From assembly GCA_015680685.1 (NCBI GenBank), contig MNCI01033568.1, positions 321,341-385,340 of the forward strand: a DNA stretch of 64,000 nt, given 5' to 3'. A model generated the notes under the pieces. It ran no database searches. It saw nothing but the letters and a program-made list of their open reading frames with translations, and was not told the DNA's origin. Positions 11,543 to 22,544 of the stretch are shown piece after piece. Numbering within the stretch: the first letter of the stretch is position 1; each line of letters opens with the position of its first letter. Made by a program: the position numbers and the translations under genes. Source of the stretch: Gnetum montanum (taxonomy: Eukaryota > Streptophyta > Gnetopsida > Gnetales > Gnetaceae).

Positions 11543-13871
11543 TGTAACGTCCAAAAACGTTGATGGTTAGAACATCGAGAGGTTATTGGGCATACAACCT
11601 AACCCTGGATCCATGTGAGGGCCGTGCTGGAGAAAATGGAAATGGGGTGTCCTGAACAATCTAGTTGATCAAACAAGGACTTACATGGTGTACAATAACC
11701 TTTTGTGAATAATGATTTTAAGATATGCCTGGAGATTGAGGCAAAGAAAACCATAGCACACAGAACAGTAAAAGCATAGCAGAATACATAATTGAGCAAT
11801 AAATGTGAACCGATACACAGTGATGCAAAATGTATGCTATGGTGAAATGAAATGAGCTCAAGTAAGAGAATGCATTGCCCCAAAATTGAGGGATTTGATC
11901 TTTGTTTAGTTGAAGAAGGTGTAAAACTAATGTGTAGTGTTGGATAGGCATAGCTAACAATGGAATAGTATGGTCACAGCTCTTGGACTACTACCAATGG
12001 CTTGCTAATAGGAACTAATGAGCTGGTGCTTGTTGGGCTAAGAGATATCCCAAGAAGTGCTAATGTGGGGATTTTCTGTTCACCAACCTTCTACTTGCCA
12101 ACCTTTTTGCCAAAGCTAATTGCCAAAAATGCCAATCTCTAGAAGTCAATTGCAAGAAAGCCAAATCGAAAAGCCAACCCTTTGAACATTGTTCACTAGG
12201 GTATTTATAGAGCCAAGGGTAGGAGAGAGACATGGTTTGGATGCCACATGTCCTAGGTCCCACATGACATGAATCATAGATGTGCTATGACATGTGGTGC
12301 TACGCTGTAGTGTCATGCTGATGTTCTACGTTGCAGTGCTACACTGAGTGGGACGAGGCTGGAAGCAAAACCTGTTGAGCCATGACCATACCATTTAGAC
12401 TGCATGTGCTAGAATCTAGGGAATTTCCATGCTTTTACAAAAAATGCTAACAAAAAATGCAAAGTGGAGCCTATGCTCTAGGACTATGTCTTCCCTCCTC
12501 TTGCAAGTAGGGTCAAGCATAGGAACAACTTTAGGAATCAACAAGGGGGTGCAAAACAAAGAAAACTATTGTTCTTATTTGCTGAGGAGATTCTAGAGCA
12601 AAAATGATCATTGCCAATGAGTTCTAGAGCTACTGGAGATGTTCTGTTGCTTCTTTGCAAGAGTTATGCTTCCTATGCTACTCAGCGTAGCGATGTAGCA
12701 TAAACACTTGCACGCTACACTATGCTATGCTGTGTAGTGTAGCAACCAATTTTAAGACAAATTTTGCCAAAAAATCAAAAATACCCCTTTAAGGCCTAGC
12801 TAGGCAAGCTATCTCAGCAAAAAACCATTACACTTTTCATTTTAAAGAGGCTTGAGACTCCTTGGTTTCATCCTTGGGACATTTTTAGCTTCAATGTCCC
12901 CACTATGCTCTGCAGTGTAGCATAGCATAGTAGCCAGTGTGACATGAATTCTTGCTTAATCTATGATCCTTTGTTAAGAGACTTTGGTTGGGACCTGAGG
13001 GCAAGGTGGAATAGGTAGTCTTGGAGGTCAGAGCATGGTCAAGTGCAATTCTTTTACTAGAACAACTTAATGAAGGACCTTTGTGCATTCTAACCCTGCT
13101 ACACTGTGTACCGTAGCACAACGTAGGACCTAGTGTGGCATAAATTTGAATTCACTTTTCAAAAATTATGTCATGGGATGTCAGTCATGTCTTGGTGTGG
13201 TAGTAGAATAAGCATTTTTAATGGTCAAAGCATGAGCAATTCTGTTTCCCGTGTCAAGGAAGTTTGGGAAAAGATTGTCATGTCTTGCTATGTTGTGCTA
13301 TGCTATGTAGCATAGCATAGTGTAGCCTCCAAAATGGGACAAATTTTGAAACATTTTCCATGTTTTTTCTATGTTATGTTGATCACACTTCAAGGATGAA
13401 GTGGTGCAGACTCCTTTGAGGACTAAACATCTGCCAACTACATATTCTATGTCTAATTAGTCACCACAAGGCTTGCTACACTGTGTAGCGTAGTGTAGCA
13501 TAGAAGGTCCCACCATTAGAAAAATTGCTAAACTTTTTAGTCCATCCTAAACACCTTTGACAAGTCCTAGCATGGTCCCTAGGTAGACCATCAATTGGGT
13601 CATGTGTCAAGCTGGGAAAACTAGAGAGTGTATCAAGCTTGTCAGCCCAGGAGATAGAAAATTTGTTGGACTATACGGTCTACCTTCAATGCTCCATTTG
13701 TGTGAACTAGCTCTGCAAGTGGATGCTACACTGACTATGGTGAGGAGCGTAGTGGGTACACTCGAACATAACCATGTAGGCATAGGACTTCCAGGGTGTC
13801 AAACCATTTGTGCAGTTCATCATGGAATTACACCCAGAGAATCATGATGGCCCAAAATTGATGGTGTTTCA
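11543..13871 (-). repeat. Solo LTR of family F, 2.3 kb, TSD ACTAG
   Basis: Starts TGTAACGTCC and ends ATTGATGGTGTTTCA. It is flanked on both sides by ACTAG (11,538-11,542 and 13,872-13,876), a perfect 5-bp target duplication, with no primer-binding site or polypurine tract beside either end. That is the signature of LTR-LTR recombination leaving a solo LTR. The low-coordinate end shares the conserved block containing ACTTAC (11,679-11,684) with the other family-F LTRs. TATTTATAG near 12,202 gives a minus-strand TATA box. It is longer than its relatives because the putative U3 holds a degenerate repeat (12,680-13,760). Confidence 0.85.
12680..13760. repeat. Degenerate ~190-bp tandem repeat with palindromic GTAGC/GCTAC cores
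   Basis: Within the U3 of the solo LTR, clusters of TAGCGTAG, CTACACTGTGTAGC and CTATGCTATGTAGCATAGC recur near 12,720, 12,910, 13,095, 13,290, 13,475 and 13,725, roughly every 190 bases. The sequence between them is recognisably related, for example GGTCAGAGCATGGTCAAG versus GGTCAAAGCATGAGCAAT. Many cores are near-perfect palindromes that could form hairpins. Confidence 0.6.
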
Positions 13872-13876
13872 ACTAG

Positions 13877-14990
13877 GGGTAGTATAAAATCAAACATAAT
13901 GAATTATGATTACACTTTGCTAGTTTTAGGCCTTAGTAGGCCATGTTGTCAGTTTTAGGCCTTGGGAGGCCATAGTTACATGGTGTTAAATGATGGTCAA
14001 GGATGGTCAAACCCCATCACCTAACATCCATCAAAGGCTAAACAAGGGTACACATCGCATAGATCTCTCTATGTTTTAAGGAAAAATTGACATATTTTCT
14101 TATGACTATGTTGGGCCCTATTGGTGACTATGCTGGCCCAACATAGTCATTCAATTCCCAGCATAGTCAACATTGATGGGGAATTTTCTAGAATTAATAT
14201 GATCACTTTCAATCTCCTGATGGTCAAGACAACTAGTGTAGGGGGTTGGTATTAAAGATTGGCATGTTTTGTCTCTATTTTTATCTCCTAGAAGCTGGAA
14301 ATCTTATTTCCATTGGTGACTACCCTAGGCCAATGTAATCAAGGTAGGCCCCAGTGTAGTCACATGAAATAGAAAAATTCATGATGTTTTAGAGTTGGAA
14401 TTAGGGCTCTACCAACTTCCTAGGGTAGCATAGGCTCTTGGGAGGGTTAAATTGATTGTTTGAAGGTCAAATTTGGACAATGAAAGTGGTTTTTATGGGA
14501 TTTCCCATCAAAATAAACTAGGCCAACATAGTCATCAATGGTGTTAGTATAGTCATGAAGAATTTAATGTTTTTATGATGGAAATAAAGTGAAATTGTAG
14601 TTGGGTGAAGTGGAATAGGGTTCTAGGTTTTCTAAAATTCAATTTGACTTCTTTATGGACTGTTTTGGAAAATTTCATGTGGACTACATTGGGCTTTACT
14701 AATAACTATGATAGCCTAGTATAGGCATTCAATTCCTAGTGTAGTTGGGATTGGGAAATGCATTTTGAGATGAAAAATGGTGAGTTTTTTCCTTGATTCC
14801 TAGTTTGGCCAAGTTCTAAGATTTTTAGGAAGTTGATTTGAGTTGTTTGTGGTCCATTTTGGTTTTTTCCATATGGACTATGCTAGCATCCATTGATAAC
14901 TACATAGGCCTAGTGTAGGCATGCAATTTTCAGCATAGTCAACATGCTTGAGATGGAATATGGTAAATTTTGTACTGGAAATATGGAAAT
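13877..14990. repeat. F2 interior: degenerate repeats built on GACTATGCTAGGCC words
   Basis: No gene. Words such as GACTATGCTGGCC, CCTAGTGTAGGCATTCAATT and AGCATAGTCAAC recur near 14,110, 14,310, 14,520, 14,695 and 14,875, 170-210 bases apart. The design resembles the solo LTR beside it, but the sequence differs. Two GTTTTAGGCCTTxGxAGGCC units sit at about 13,922-13,970. It may be the U3 of a further family-F-like LTR whose ends I could not find. Confidence 0.45.
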
Positions 14991-14994
14991 TTTA

Positions 14995-15640
14995 TACTAG
15001 ACAAGCTAATTTTGATGAAGAAAAGCACTGATGATAGTGGGCAACAACCACAATACCTGCATGAGGCTCACATAGCTAATGCCCTCCTCCACACATAGTG
15101 CTTAATTTTTTGGTGGCACCTGCAAAATCACTCCACCACCTAGCAAAATTTCCACCTCAAGAAACATTGACTACTCCTTATCAGTTCTTGAGACATTGAA
15201 GAATAGCTTAAATTGATCCAAATTTGCTGACGTGGCTGACAAGTATGGAATGTATTTGCATAGGTTTCCAATGATAATCTTATAAACATCATCCACTAGG
15301 TACATTAGGAACATGCTAGAATCAATGATGGCACCACCATTTCCATGCTCGTCTAGCTAGATACAGTTGAAGGGCACTACCACCGATTTGCTGGTGAGGG
15401 AGATGTCATCGATGCTTAAGTAGTAGAAATTGGAGAATGTCAAAGAATCCAACATAGGTGTGTATTCTAGATTGACTATGGTGGTAACCACCATGTCCAA
15501 AATCTAGGTGCTGTTGAAGGAGGTGGGGACCAAGTACTGGACAAGGCAGACATATTTGAGGTAGCTATCAAGTTCTATTATGGTGGCAAAGTGGAGTTCT
15601 CCTACAACAATGTGGCAGTCCTACATTACACTCTATAATA
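14995..15640 (-). pseudogene. Pepsin-like (nepenthesin/CND41-type) aspartic protease fragment
   Basis: Minus-strand translation follows the C-terminal half of plant family A1 aspartic proteases, block by block: LVQYLVPTSFNST near 15.53 kb, then EYTPMLDSLTFSNFYYLSID, then ISLTSKSVVVPFN. Next is GNGGAIIDSSMFLMYL, where the second catalytic Asp is codon 15,321-15,323 and the usual D-S/T-G reads D-S-S. After that come VPPKN, ALCVEEGIS and finally LPTIISAFLHQN near 15.01 kb. These proteases are secreted or plastidic endopeptidases. The fragment has internal stops and lacks a clear N-terminal lobe. Upstream sequence to about 15.9 kb may hold a decayed remnant of that lobe. It lies inside retroelement F2, on the element's sense strand. 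It differs from the retroelement proteases nearby. Confidence 0.7.
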
Positions 15641-16101
15641 GTAGCTAGATCTCATGACATGGTTGAAAATGAAGGTTTTGGTGATGATGACAAAGGGCTT
15701 GTGTGGAAATGAGGATTTTCTCTTAATAGTAAAAGGTGCAGGGGATGGCAAGAAAGGATTTTTTTATGGAGGCCACAATGAATGGATTACAAGGTAGGGG
15801 AGAGAAAAGCATGATAGTGGAGGTAGCCAAAGCTTGCAAAGTTAGTAATGGAAGAGAGCATGATAGAAGGCCATGAGGGCCATGAAAATGTCACATGGTT
15901 GTTTGGGCATGCAGAGGTGGTTTTTGACAATGTGTTAAAAGTCCATGAAGGGTTTTGGACATGGTGTAGAGGGTTTTGGTATCAAACTATGCTCTAGCAT
16001 AGTTCCATGGGATTTAGTATAGTTTTATTTTTAGAACTATGCTAGGAATATGCTAGGCCAGTGTAGTCCCTCGTAGTTGAGGATGAATAAGTTCCCCAAA
16101 T
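15641..16101. other. F2 interior left of the nested copia-like element
   Basis: Possibly a decayed N-terminal part of the aspartic-protease fragment up to about 15.9 kb on the minus strand, but without identifiable motifs. From 15,975 to 16,080 the ACTATGCTAGG words seen at 14.1-14.9 kb return. Similar words resume at 22,552 after the nested element, consistent with continuous F2 sequence. Confidence 0.4.
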
Positions 16102-17179
16102 TGAAATTCTTTTAACAAAGCACACACATCAAATTTAATATGGTTCTCCAACTTTGGTAGTCTAGACTTAGAGGATAGATCGCAAGCACACCTTTAGACT
16201 TTGTTGCTCTCAAATGTGGTTTAAAGGGTCTACACCTTATACAATATTTAAGCCTTACTCTGGAGTTTTGCAATGTTTCACCATCCACTCAATCCTGCAA
16301 GGTTATGCTAGGCTTGGAATGTGGTATTCATGCTTCCATAACCTTTATAATCTTGAGCTTCACTCAAGAGTGTTATGCTACAATTCTAATCACTCAATCC
16401 TTTAGGATCTTTATAGGCTCAATCAAGATGCCATTTCACAAGAAGCACATCAACCTTGCAAGGTGACAAGGAAGAACAAAAATTACAAGGGATGAATGCA
16501 ACTTAGTTTGTTGATCCTAGTACTTTTAGGTACAATGCACTTTTACAATGGACAAATGATAATACAATGAGGAGTAACAATAATTTCAATGATTGAGAAA
16601 TGATTAGACAATGATTTTACAAGAGCTTTCCCATTTCCCAAATCATATGATCTCTTCTTATAGCTATCATGTTTTCAAATCCATCTTAGAACTCATGCAA
16701 CGACTAGCTAATGGTAGCTAACGGTCATGGAATATGTCTCCTTATTACCTAAAATGTCTTTTTATATTTTCCTTCTATTCTAGGAAGACGTCTTTGTCTA
16801 GGAAGATGTCTTTTTAAAATCTCTATTTTGGGAAGACGTCTTTGCCTAGGGAGGGACATCTTTCTAAAATTAGCATACATTTTGTGAGGACGTTTTTTTG
16901 TTTTGGAGAAAGGCATCTTTGTCTCATGTAAGACATGTTATTTCATAAAGACATCTTTGCTTGTGTAACCTTCAATTCTGTAAAGACATCTTCTATTTTT
17001 CAAAGGCACCTTTCTTTAACTTTGAATTCTTTATTCCTTGTCCACAACCTTAACCTTCCACAAACCTTCCTATCTCAATCCAAATTCATGTCCTGCAAGC
17101 ACAAAAATCATAGACACACATATAAAAACAACTTTGTCTTCCATTTTTCTTAACGTTTTGACATACCAAGATGTCCACA
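16102..17179 (-). repeat. 3' LTR of the copia-like element
   Basis: Co-linear with 21,494-22,529. Both contain the CCCAACTTTGGTAGTC/CTCCAACTTTGGTAGTC block, the GCAAGCACACCT block, many GACATCTTT/GATGTCTTT words in the right half, and end CTTAACxTTTTGACxTACCAA...GTCCACA. Confidence 0.75.
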
Positions 17180-17180
17180 A

Positions 17181-17194
17181 TCTTTCCTTTTTTG
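17181..17194 (-). other. Polypurine tract of the copia-like element
   Basis: The minus strand shows a run of A and G (CCAAAAAAGGAAAGA) directly before the LTR start TGTGGAC. A second purine run (AGAAAGGGGGAGAAG on the minus strand) lies about 75 bases further in, near 17,257. Confidence 0.5.
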
Positions 17195-17639
17195 GTAATG
17201 TTCAAAACTTAAGAAAATGGGTTAGTCTTATCCCAATACATAATAACACATGAGCTACTTCTCCCCCTTTCTGGACATAACCAAAAAGGATAAAGCATAT
17301 ATAAAAAATGCACAAAATTAGATCAATGAAATTGTTGAGACATAAATTCCTATGGTAGCCAAGGATTAGGATAAGCATGGAGGTTTGATAAAGTAAGAAA
17401 TAATACAAATGCAAAAAGAGCAAGGTATACCACATAGAGATAACAAGGGAAAACACCATCTATATATAACTCAACTGCAAACTATTTCATACCAAACTAC
17501 CCATAATCATAGAAAATTACAACCATTTGCAACTATCATATCACATCAGTCACATATGTGCAACATTCCCAAAATCACATATGTCAAAACCAAAAAATGT
17601 CTTCCCATTTTTTAGCATCAACAAAAAGAGAGAGAAAAC

Positions 17640-19234
17640 AACCACCCAAGGTCTCAATCGCTAACCTCGATAGCATCTTCAAACTCTAAATCCTTGGTTT
17701 TCCTAGATGTATGATAAGTCTTTTCCTCATTGTCATCACTACTAGTGTTGGGGTGGCTTGATCTCTACGTGTCCTCATCAGAGGATTCAACCTACTACAT
17801 GGGAGCATACTTAGAATGGAGCTTCACTTGAAACCAAGTGGAAGATGGTGTAGTTGATGAAGCTAGAGGCTGCTACATTCGTACCCATTGGGACATGATG
17901 CCAAAGATGCTCTCCATGGTCCATTACTCAAAAGCACTAGGAACATTAGTAGAGGAAGAAATTGAGTAAGTAGGAGGGAATGGATCATGATGCTCTGATT
18001 GTTAAATAGGAGTATGATGCTTCCCTTGGAGACTAGCCAGGGATGCCTTTATCTTTGAATCTAATTCCATCCCAAATTCATATGTACGTGAGGGTCAAGC
18101 TACTAAAGAATGATGTGGTGGGGTAGAAACATCCTCCTCACTATCAAAGATAAGAGGAGTAGTAACCTCCTCAAACACTTGCTCATTGAAGGGAGGAGGA
18201 ATCTTAGCGACATCCAAACTCTTACGAAAGTAACAGAGGTTCCTCCCAAGCTTCTTAATAGCTCGTGTAAATGGCTAAAGAAGCCTTTTTAGCAATAAAC
18301 TGATCTAAGCATTGATGAATTTGGATCTTCTTAATTGTGAAGACGCTTTCATCTTTTGTTTCTGAGGTCTAGTACTAGGTCCTTCTTCTACTACATGGGA
18401 AGTACTCCTCTTTTCCACATATTGATTAAGACTCCTCTTACCTTTAAGTAAAGAAAACTCTAGAATAGATACATCCCTCTAGTGGATCAATAGATTGATG
18501 AGGTAGGGGTGTTCAAGGATTCTCTCCTTCACATAGAGGCTTAAAATATCTTAGCAAAGTGTGTGTCCCAAATCCAATGGTAAGCCTATGAGAAAACAAT
18601 ATAGTACAAAACCTTGGGGTGGTAATAGATAACTATAGATACCTCCTTGCATCATGATGTTATACAAAACAATAAGAGACAAGCTAGAGGCATCAAGAGT
18701 CATCTTGCTCCTCTCAATATGACCTCTATCAAAAGACATATCTCTACCAAATAAGACATCACAAAATTCATCATGTCCTATGACCATGATGCCATTTGTG
18801 TAAATATCATGCATGGTGTCAATGGTAACCTAGAATACATTAATACTAGAGATACCCATAATTGCACTCACAATTTCAAGAGGGATCTTAACAAAAATTC
18901 TCCCAATAGTTGATGTGAATGCCCCAACAACAACATCAAAGATAATGATATTACAATAGAATTCCCTAATTAGCACCTCAGGGACAAGGAAATTCATGGA
19001 AATGAAAGTATTCAAGTTCAAAAGCTTGAAGTAGTCTAACAAAGATTGTTGTCAATAAGCTAGAAAAGCAAGAGAATGCTCAAAAATGATAGTAGTGGTT
19101 CGAGTTGCCTCAATCATGTGCTAGGCACTTATGCTTTGAAACTAAGGCATGTAAGAGGGTACTGCATTGTTGGAACTTCCTCATGAACGTTTCTTGGGTG
19201 GCGCTGTAGACATTCCAATCTTTTGATGAGCCAT
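17640..19234 (-). pseudogene. Long ORF resembling plant 'putative transposon protein' domain
   Basis: Read from the ATG at 19,232-19,234 (MAHQKIGMSTAPPKKRS...), about 530 codons stay largely in one frame with scattered stops. The first 200 residues include VPEVLIREFYCNIIIFD and GRIFVKIPLEIVSAIMGI, then GRDMSFDRGHIERSKM and LPPQGFVLYCFLI. This pattern (REFY..., a later 'I...I.GI' helix, a leucine-rich globular part) is what I remember of the plant-specific domain often labelled 'putative plant transposon protein' in repeat-derived ORFs. The C-terminal half is Ser/Pro/charged. It occupies the place of pol, on the same strand as gag. The biochemical role of that domain is unknown. Confidence 0.55.
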
Positions 19235-19729
19235 CTTCAATAAAATCACTATGAATGATGGAGCCCTAGTCATATTTATGGGGTAAATTTGAAGGAATAC
19301 AACAAAATTGGAGGCTTTGTCTTTTATAGTGATGAAACAACAAGGGCTTTGAATGAAAAAGAAGACATCTTTTGCAATAGGAAGACTTCTTTCCCGCATG
19401 TTAAAGTTATAGTAGATGTCTTTCACTCATAGAAGATGTCTTGCCCATGTCACTCAAAAAAAATCAAAGAGACAATTTTGTTCTCTCAAAGACATCTTTC
19501 CAAAGATGTCTTTCTCTTGTAAAAGATTCCTTTTGTCAAAATTGGGATGTGGTTTGGGAAAGGCTACCAATGAACTATAGTCTTAATGAAAGCTTTAAAA
19601 TAAAAGAAAACTTACCTCTATCTACTTGTCACACTGTTGAAAAGTGATGGAGTTTAGAGAGCTAGAGAATGATTTTCCTCTTTTGAGAATTCTCCTCTTA
19701 CCTAAACTTCTCCAATGTTCAAGGCATTA

Positions 19730-21480
19730 CTTCCTCTTACAAATTTTTTGGTGAGAGTGTCCTAATTCCCTTGGTTCTATCACGTAATTCTCCATTCTTT
19801 TTTGATTGCTTTGGTCCTTTGAGTTGACATTTGGTGATCCTGCATAACCCTTTCTCAGTGCACTTTGATAAAACCAAAGGGTCTTGTAAAACGACCAAGT
19901 ACTCATATGATAAAACTTTAAATTACACTCCCATTGTTNTGACCAAGTACTCATATGATAAAACTTTAAATTACACTCCCATTGTTTTTGCCCAAGCTTA
20001 TTACAATAATAACATCTAATCCTCCTATTGTAGAGAAAGTGATTAAAATGATCAAACCTTTGAGGAGTCTTTTGATGGATAGAAGCTTCTTTTGATGTAG
20101 TATCCTTATTTCCTAGAGATCCCTTTAGATGGAATGAAGGTTGTGTAGGTTCTTCTTCTTGGGAACAACATCCAAGTTCACTTTTGTCTTGTGGACTTCT
20201 TCCTTGATCAAGAACCATTTGAAGGGACCCTTTCCTTATAATCAACACTTCTTTCATCTACTCACACGACTTGGTTAGTTCTTTATTCTCAGCCTTTAGA
20301 TTTGAGATTTCCTTAGTAAGATTTGAAATTGTTGTATTCAATAAGGAATTTTCTTGATCCTTTATTTTTACTTTCTTGTTCAACTTTGTGTAAAGATTTT
20401 GAAAATTTAAAAGTTCATTACACAATAAGTCAAACCTCTCATCATCCTTAAGATCATCATTTGATGAATTAGCTTTATCATTAGTGAGGGCCATGCAAAT
20501 GAGATGAAAATTTTTTGCATCGTCCTTCACTTCTTCCTTACTTTGATTTCCATCATTCCAACTTGTATAGAAGTTGGTCTTCTTCACTTTAGTGAATTTA
20601 TTCTTGGATTATAACCTAAAACTACTAGGATATTCAAAGGCCATATGGCCTCTTCTACCACACATCCAACATTCTACAGGAGAAAAATCTAGATTAGAAT
20701 TTAAAAAAAAAAATCTTACCTATTTCTTTACCTTTGGATTGATTGAGTCTTTGTTGATATGTTTCTTTGTTTCTTCTAGTTACCAGTCATTGTAGCTTCC
20801 TATAAGAAAGACAATCTTATCTTCACTGCCCTCATCATGCTCATCATCTCCTTCTTCTTTAAGGTAGTTTTCAAGGTAATGGACCTTTCTTGGATAGCTC
20901 CTTTGCTTATGAGATTCACTTCATAAGTAATGAGAGTGCTTTGAAGCTCTTTAAATTTTAGAGTTGAGAAGTTTCTAATTTCTTCCATAGCTATGACCTT
21001 AAGTTTGAACCCTTGTTGAAGAGTTCTAATCATTTTAATGATCACATTGCTTTCAAGCAAGTCTTTACTAGTACCTCTAAAGGCTCCAACAATATCATTA
21101 GCTCTAGAGAAGTAATCTTTTATCTTTTTACCTTCTATTGTTTTAAGCTTATCATATTTGCTTTGTATGACTAATAGTTTTGACTACTTAATAATAGAGC
21201 AACTTCATATGTAGCTTCTAGAATTTTCCAAATTTATTTGACTATTTTACACCTTGCTACTTTATTCAATTCGGATTTATTTAAAGCACAATATAAACAA
21301 TTCTTTGCTCTAGAATTGAACATGAACTTATCTTTCTCCTCTTGTTCCATTTGTTGCAAGGCTTATTGATGTTGGTGATGCTATCGATGGGTGGAGTGTA
21401 CCCTTCAAGGATTAACTCCCATACTTCAAACTCCATAGATTTCAAAACCCTTGCATTTTGGCTTTCCAATAAGTGAAGTC
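19730..21480 (-). pseudogene. gag of the copia-like element
   Basis: Copia-type (UBN2-like) gag on the minus strand. Blocks in order: FEVWELILEGYTPP near 21.40 kb (N-terminal gag), the helical block with LQQGFKLKVIAMEE and ELQSTLITYE near 20.95 kb, an acidic linker, and a coiled-coil-like Lys/Glu/Asn stretch (20.26-20.45 kb). A zinc knuckle follows near 20.0 kb, reading CYYCNKLGQKQWEC. The knuckle fits C-x2-C-x4-H-x4-C except that Gln replaces His, so zinc binding is probably lost. Stops and frameshifts separate the parts. Confidence 0.7.
19893..19986. repeat. 46-base direct duplication around a single N (likely assembly artefact)
   Basis: Bases 19,893-19,938 are repeated exactly at 19,941-19,986, separated by one N (19,939) and a T. 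Identical flanks around a lone N are typical of two contig ends joined without merging their overlap. The real sequence probably has one copy. Confidence 0.8.
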
Positions 21481-21493
21481 AAATCTATCAAAT

Positions 21494-22529
21494 TAAAATT
21501 CTTTGGATAAAGTGCACACACTAAATTTAACGTGGTTTCCCAACTTTGGTAGTCCATACTCGAAGGGTAGATTGCAAGCACACCTCTAGACTTTGTTGCT
21601 CTTAAATTTGATTTGAAAGGTCCACATCCTGTACAATCTTCATGCCTTGCTTTGGACTGTTGTGATGTTACATCAACCACTCAACCCAACAAGGTTCCAT
21701 CAAGCTTGGAATGTGGTTCCAAAGCTTCCACAACCTTTAGAATTTTGAGTTCTACTTAGGAGTGTTATGTTGCAACACCAACCACTCAATCTCACAAGAT
21801 CCCGATAAGCTTAATCAAGATGCCTTTTCACAAGAAGCATATCAACCTTGCAAGGAAACAAGGGACAACAACAATTACAAGGGATGAATGCAACTTGGTT
21901 TGCTGATCCTTGTACTTTGAGGTACATCACACTTTTACAATGGACAAATGATAATATAATGAAGAGCAACAATGATTTCAATGATTGACAAATGATTAAC
22001 AATGATTGTACAAAAACTTGTCCATTTCCCAATGCATATGATGCCTTCTTATAGCTATCATGTTTCCAAATTCATCTTGGAACTTATGCAATGGCTAGCT
22101 AATGGTAGCTAACTGTCATAGAAGATGTCTTCTTCATGCCTAAGACATCTTTCTATATTTGCTCTCTATTTTTGGAAAGATGTCTTTGTCTAGGAAAGAC
22201 ATCTTTTTGAAATCTCCTTTTAGGAAAGATATCTTTTCATGGGGAAAGACATCTTTTTAAAATTGATGTGAAGACATCTTTATTTGAAAAAAGATGTCTT
22301 TAATTGATGAAAGACGGTGGTTGTTTCTTCAAGACATTTTTGCCTGTGCACCCTTCAATTCTGCCAAGACATCAACTTTGAATTCTTCATTCCTTGTCCA
22401 CAACCTTAACCTTTTGCAAACCCTTTTGCCTCAATTCAAGTTCATGCCCTCCAACCACATCAATCACACATATACAAACAACCTTGTCTTCTATTTTTCT
22501 TAACATTTTGACGTACCAAAAAGTCCACA
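21494..22529 (-). repeat. 5' LTR of the copia-like element
   Basis: Partner of 16,102-17,179. On the minus strand gag starts shortly after its low-coordinate end. The expected initiator-Met primer site is not clear: the minus strand reads TTTGATAGATTTGAC there, so it has decayed or a different primer is used. Confidence 0.75.
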
Positions 22530-22544
22530 ATAATTATGTTTTTG

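Larger units (their letters stand above)
16102..22529 (-). mobile_element. Copia-like non-autonomous element, gag plus unknown ORF, no pol
   Basis: Two direct repeats (16,102-17,179 and 21,494-22,529) start TGAAATTC/TAAAATTC and end GTCCACA, so on the minus strand each LTR runs TGTGGAC...AATTTCA. A purine tract (AAAAAAGGAAAGA on the minus strand, 17,181-17,194) abuts the low-coordinate LTR, making it the 3' LTR. The interior codes on the minus strand for a copia-type gag (21.47-19.73 kb) followed by a long unrelated ORF (19.23-17.64 kb). No protease, integrase, RT or RNase H is present. Flanks CAAAT and ATAAT match at only three of five positions, so the target duplication has decayed or the boundary is off by a little. 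Confidence 0.7.

Noticed and set aside
13602-13847. 81-codon plus-strand ORF
   Set aside because: Falls entirely inside the U3 repeat of the solo LTR.
11543-13871. A full family-F element at 11.5-13.9 kb
   Set aside because: Perfect ACTAG duplication directly at both ends of a single LTR with no primer site or purine tract indicates a solo LTR.
21426-22032. Minus-strand ORFs of 84 and 73 codons within the copia-like 5' LTR
   Set aside because: LTR sequence; frames are not conserved in the partner LTR at 16.1-17.2 kb.
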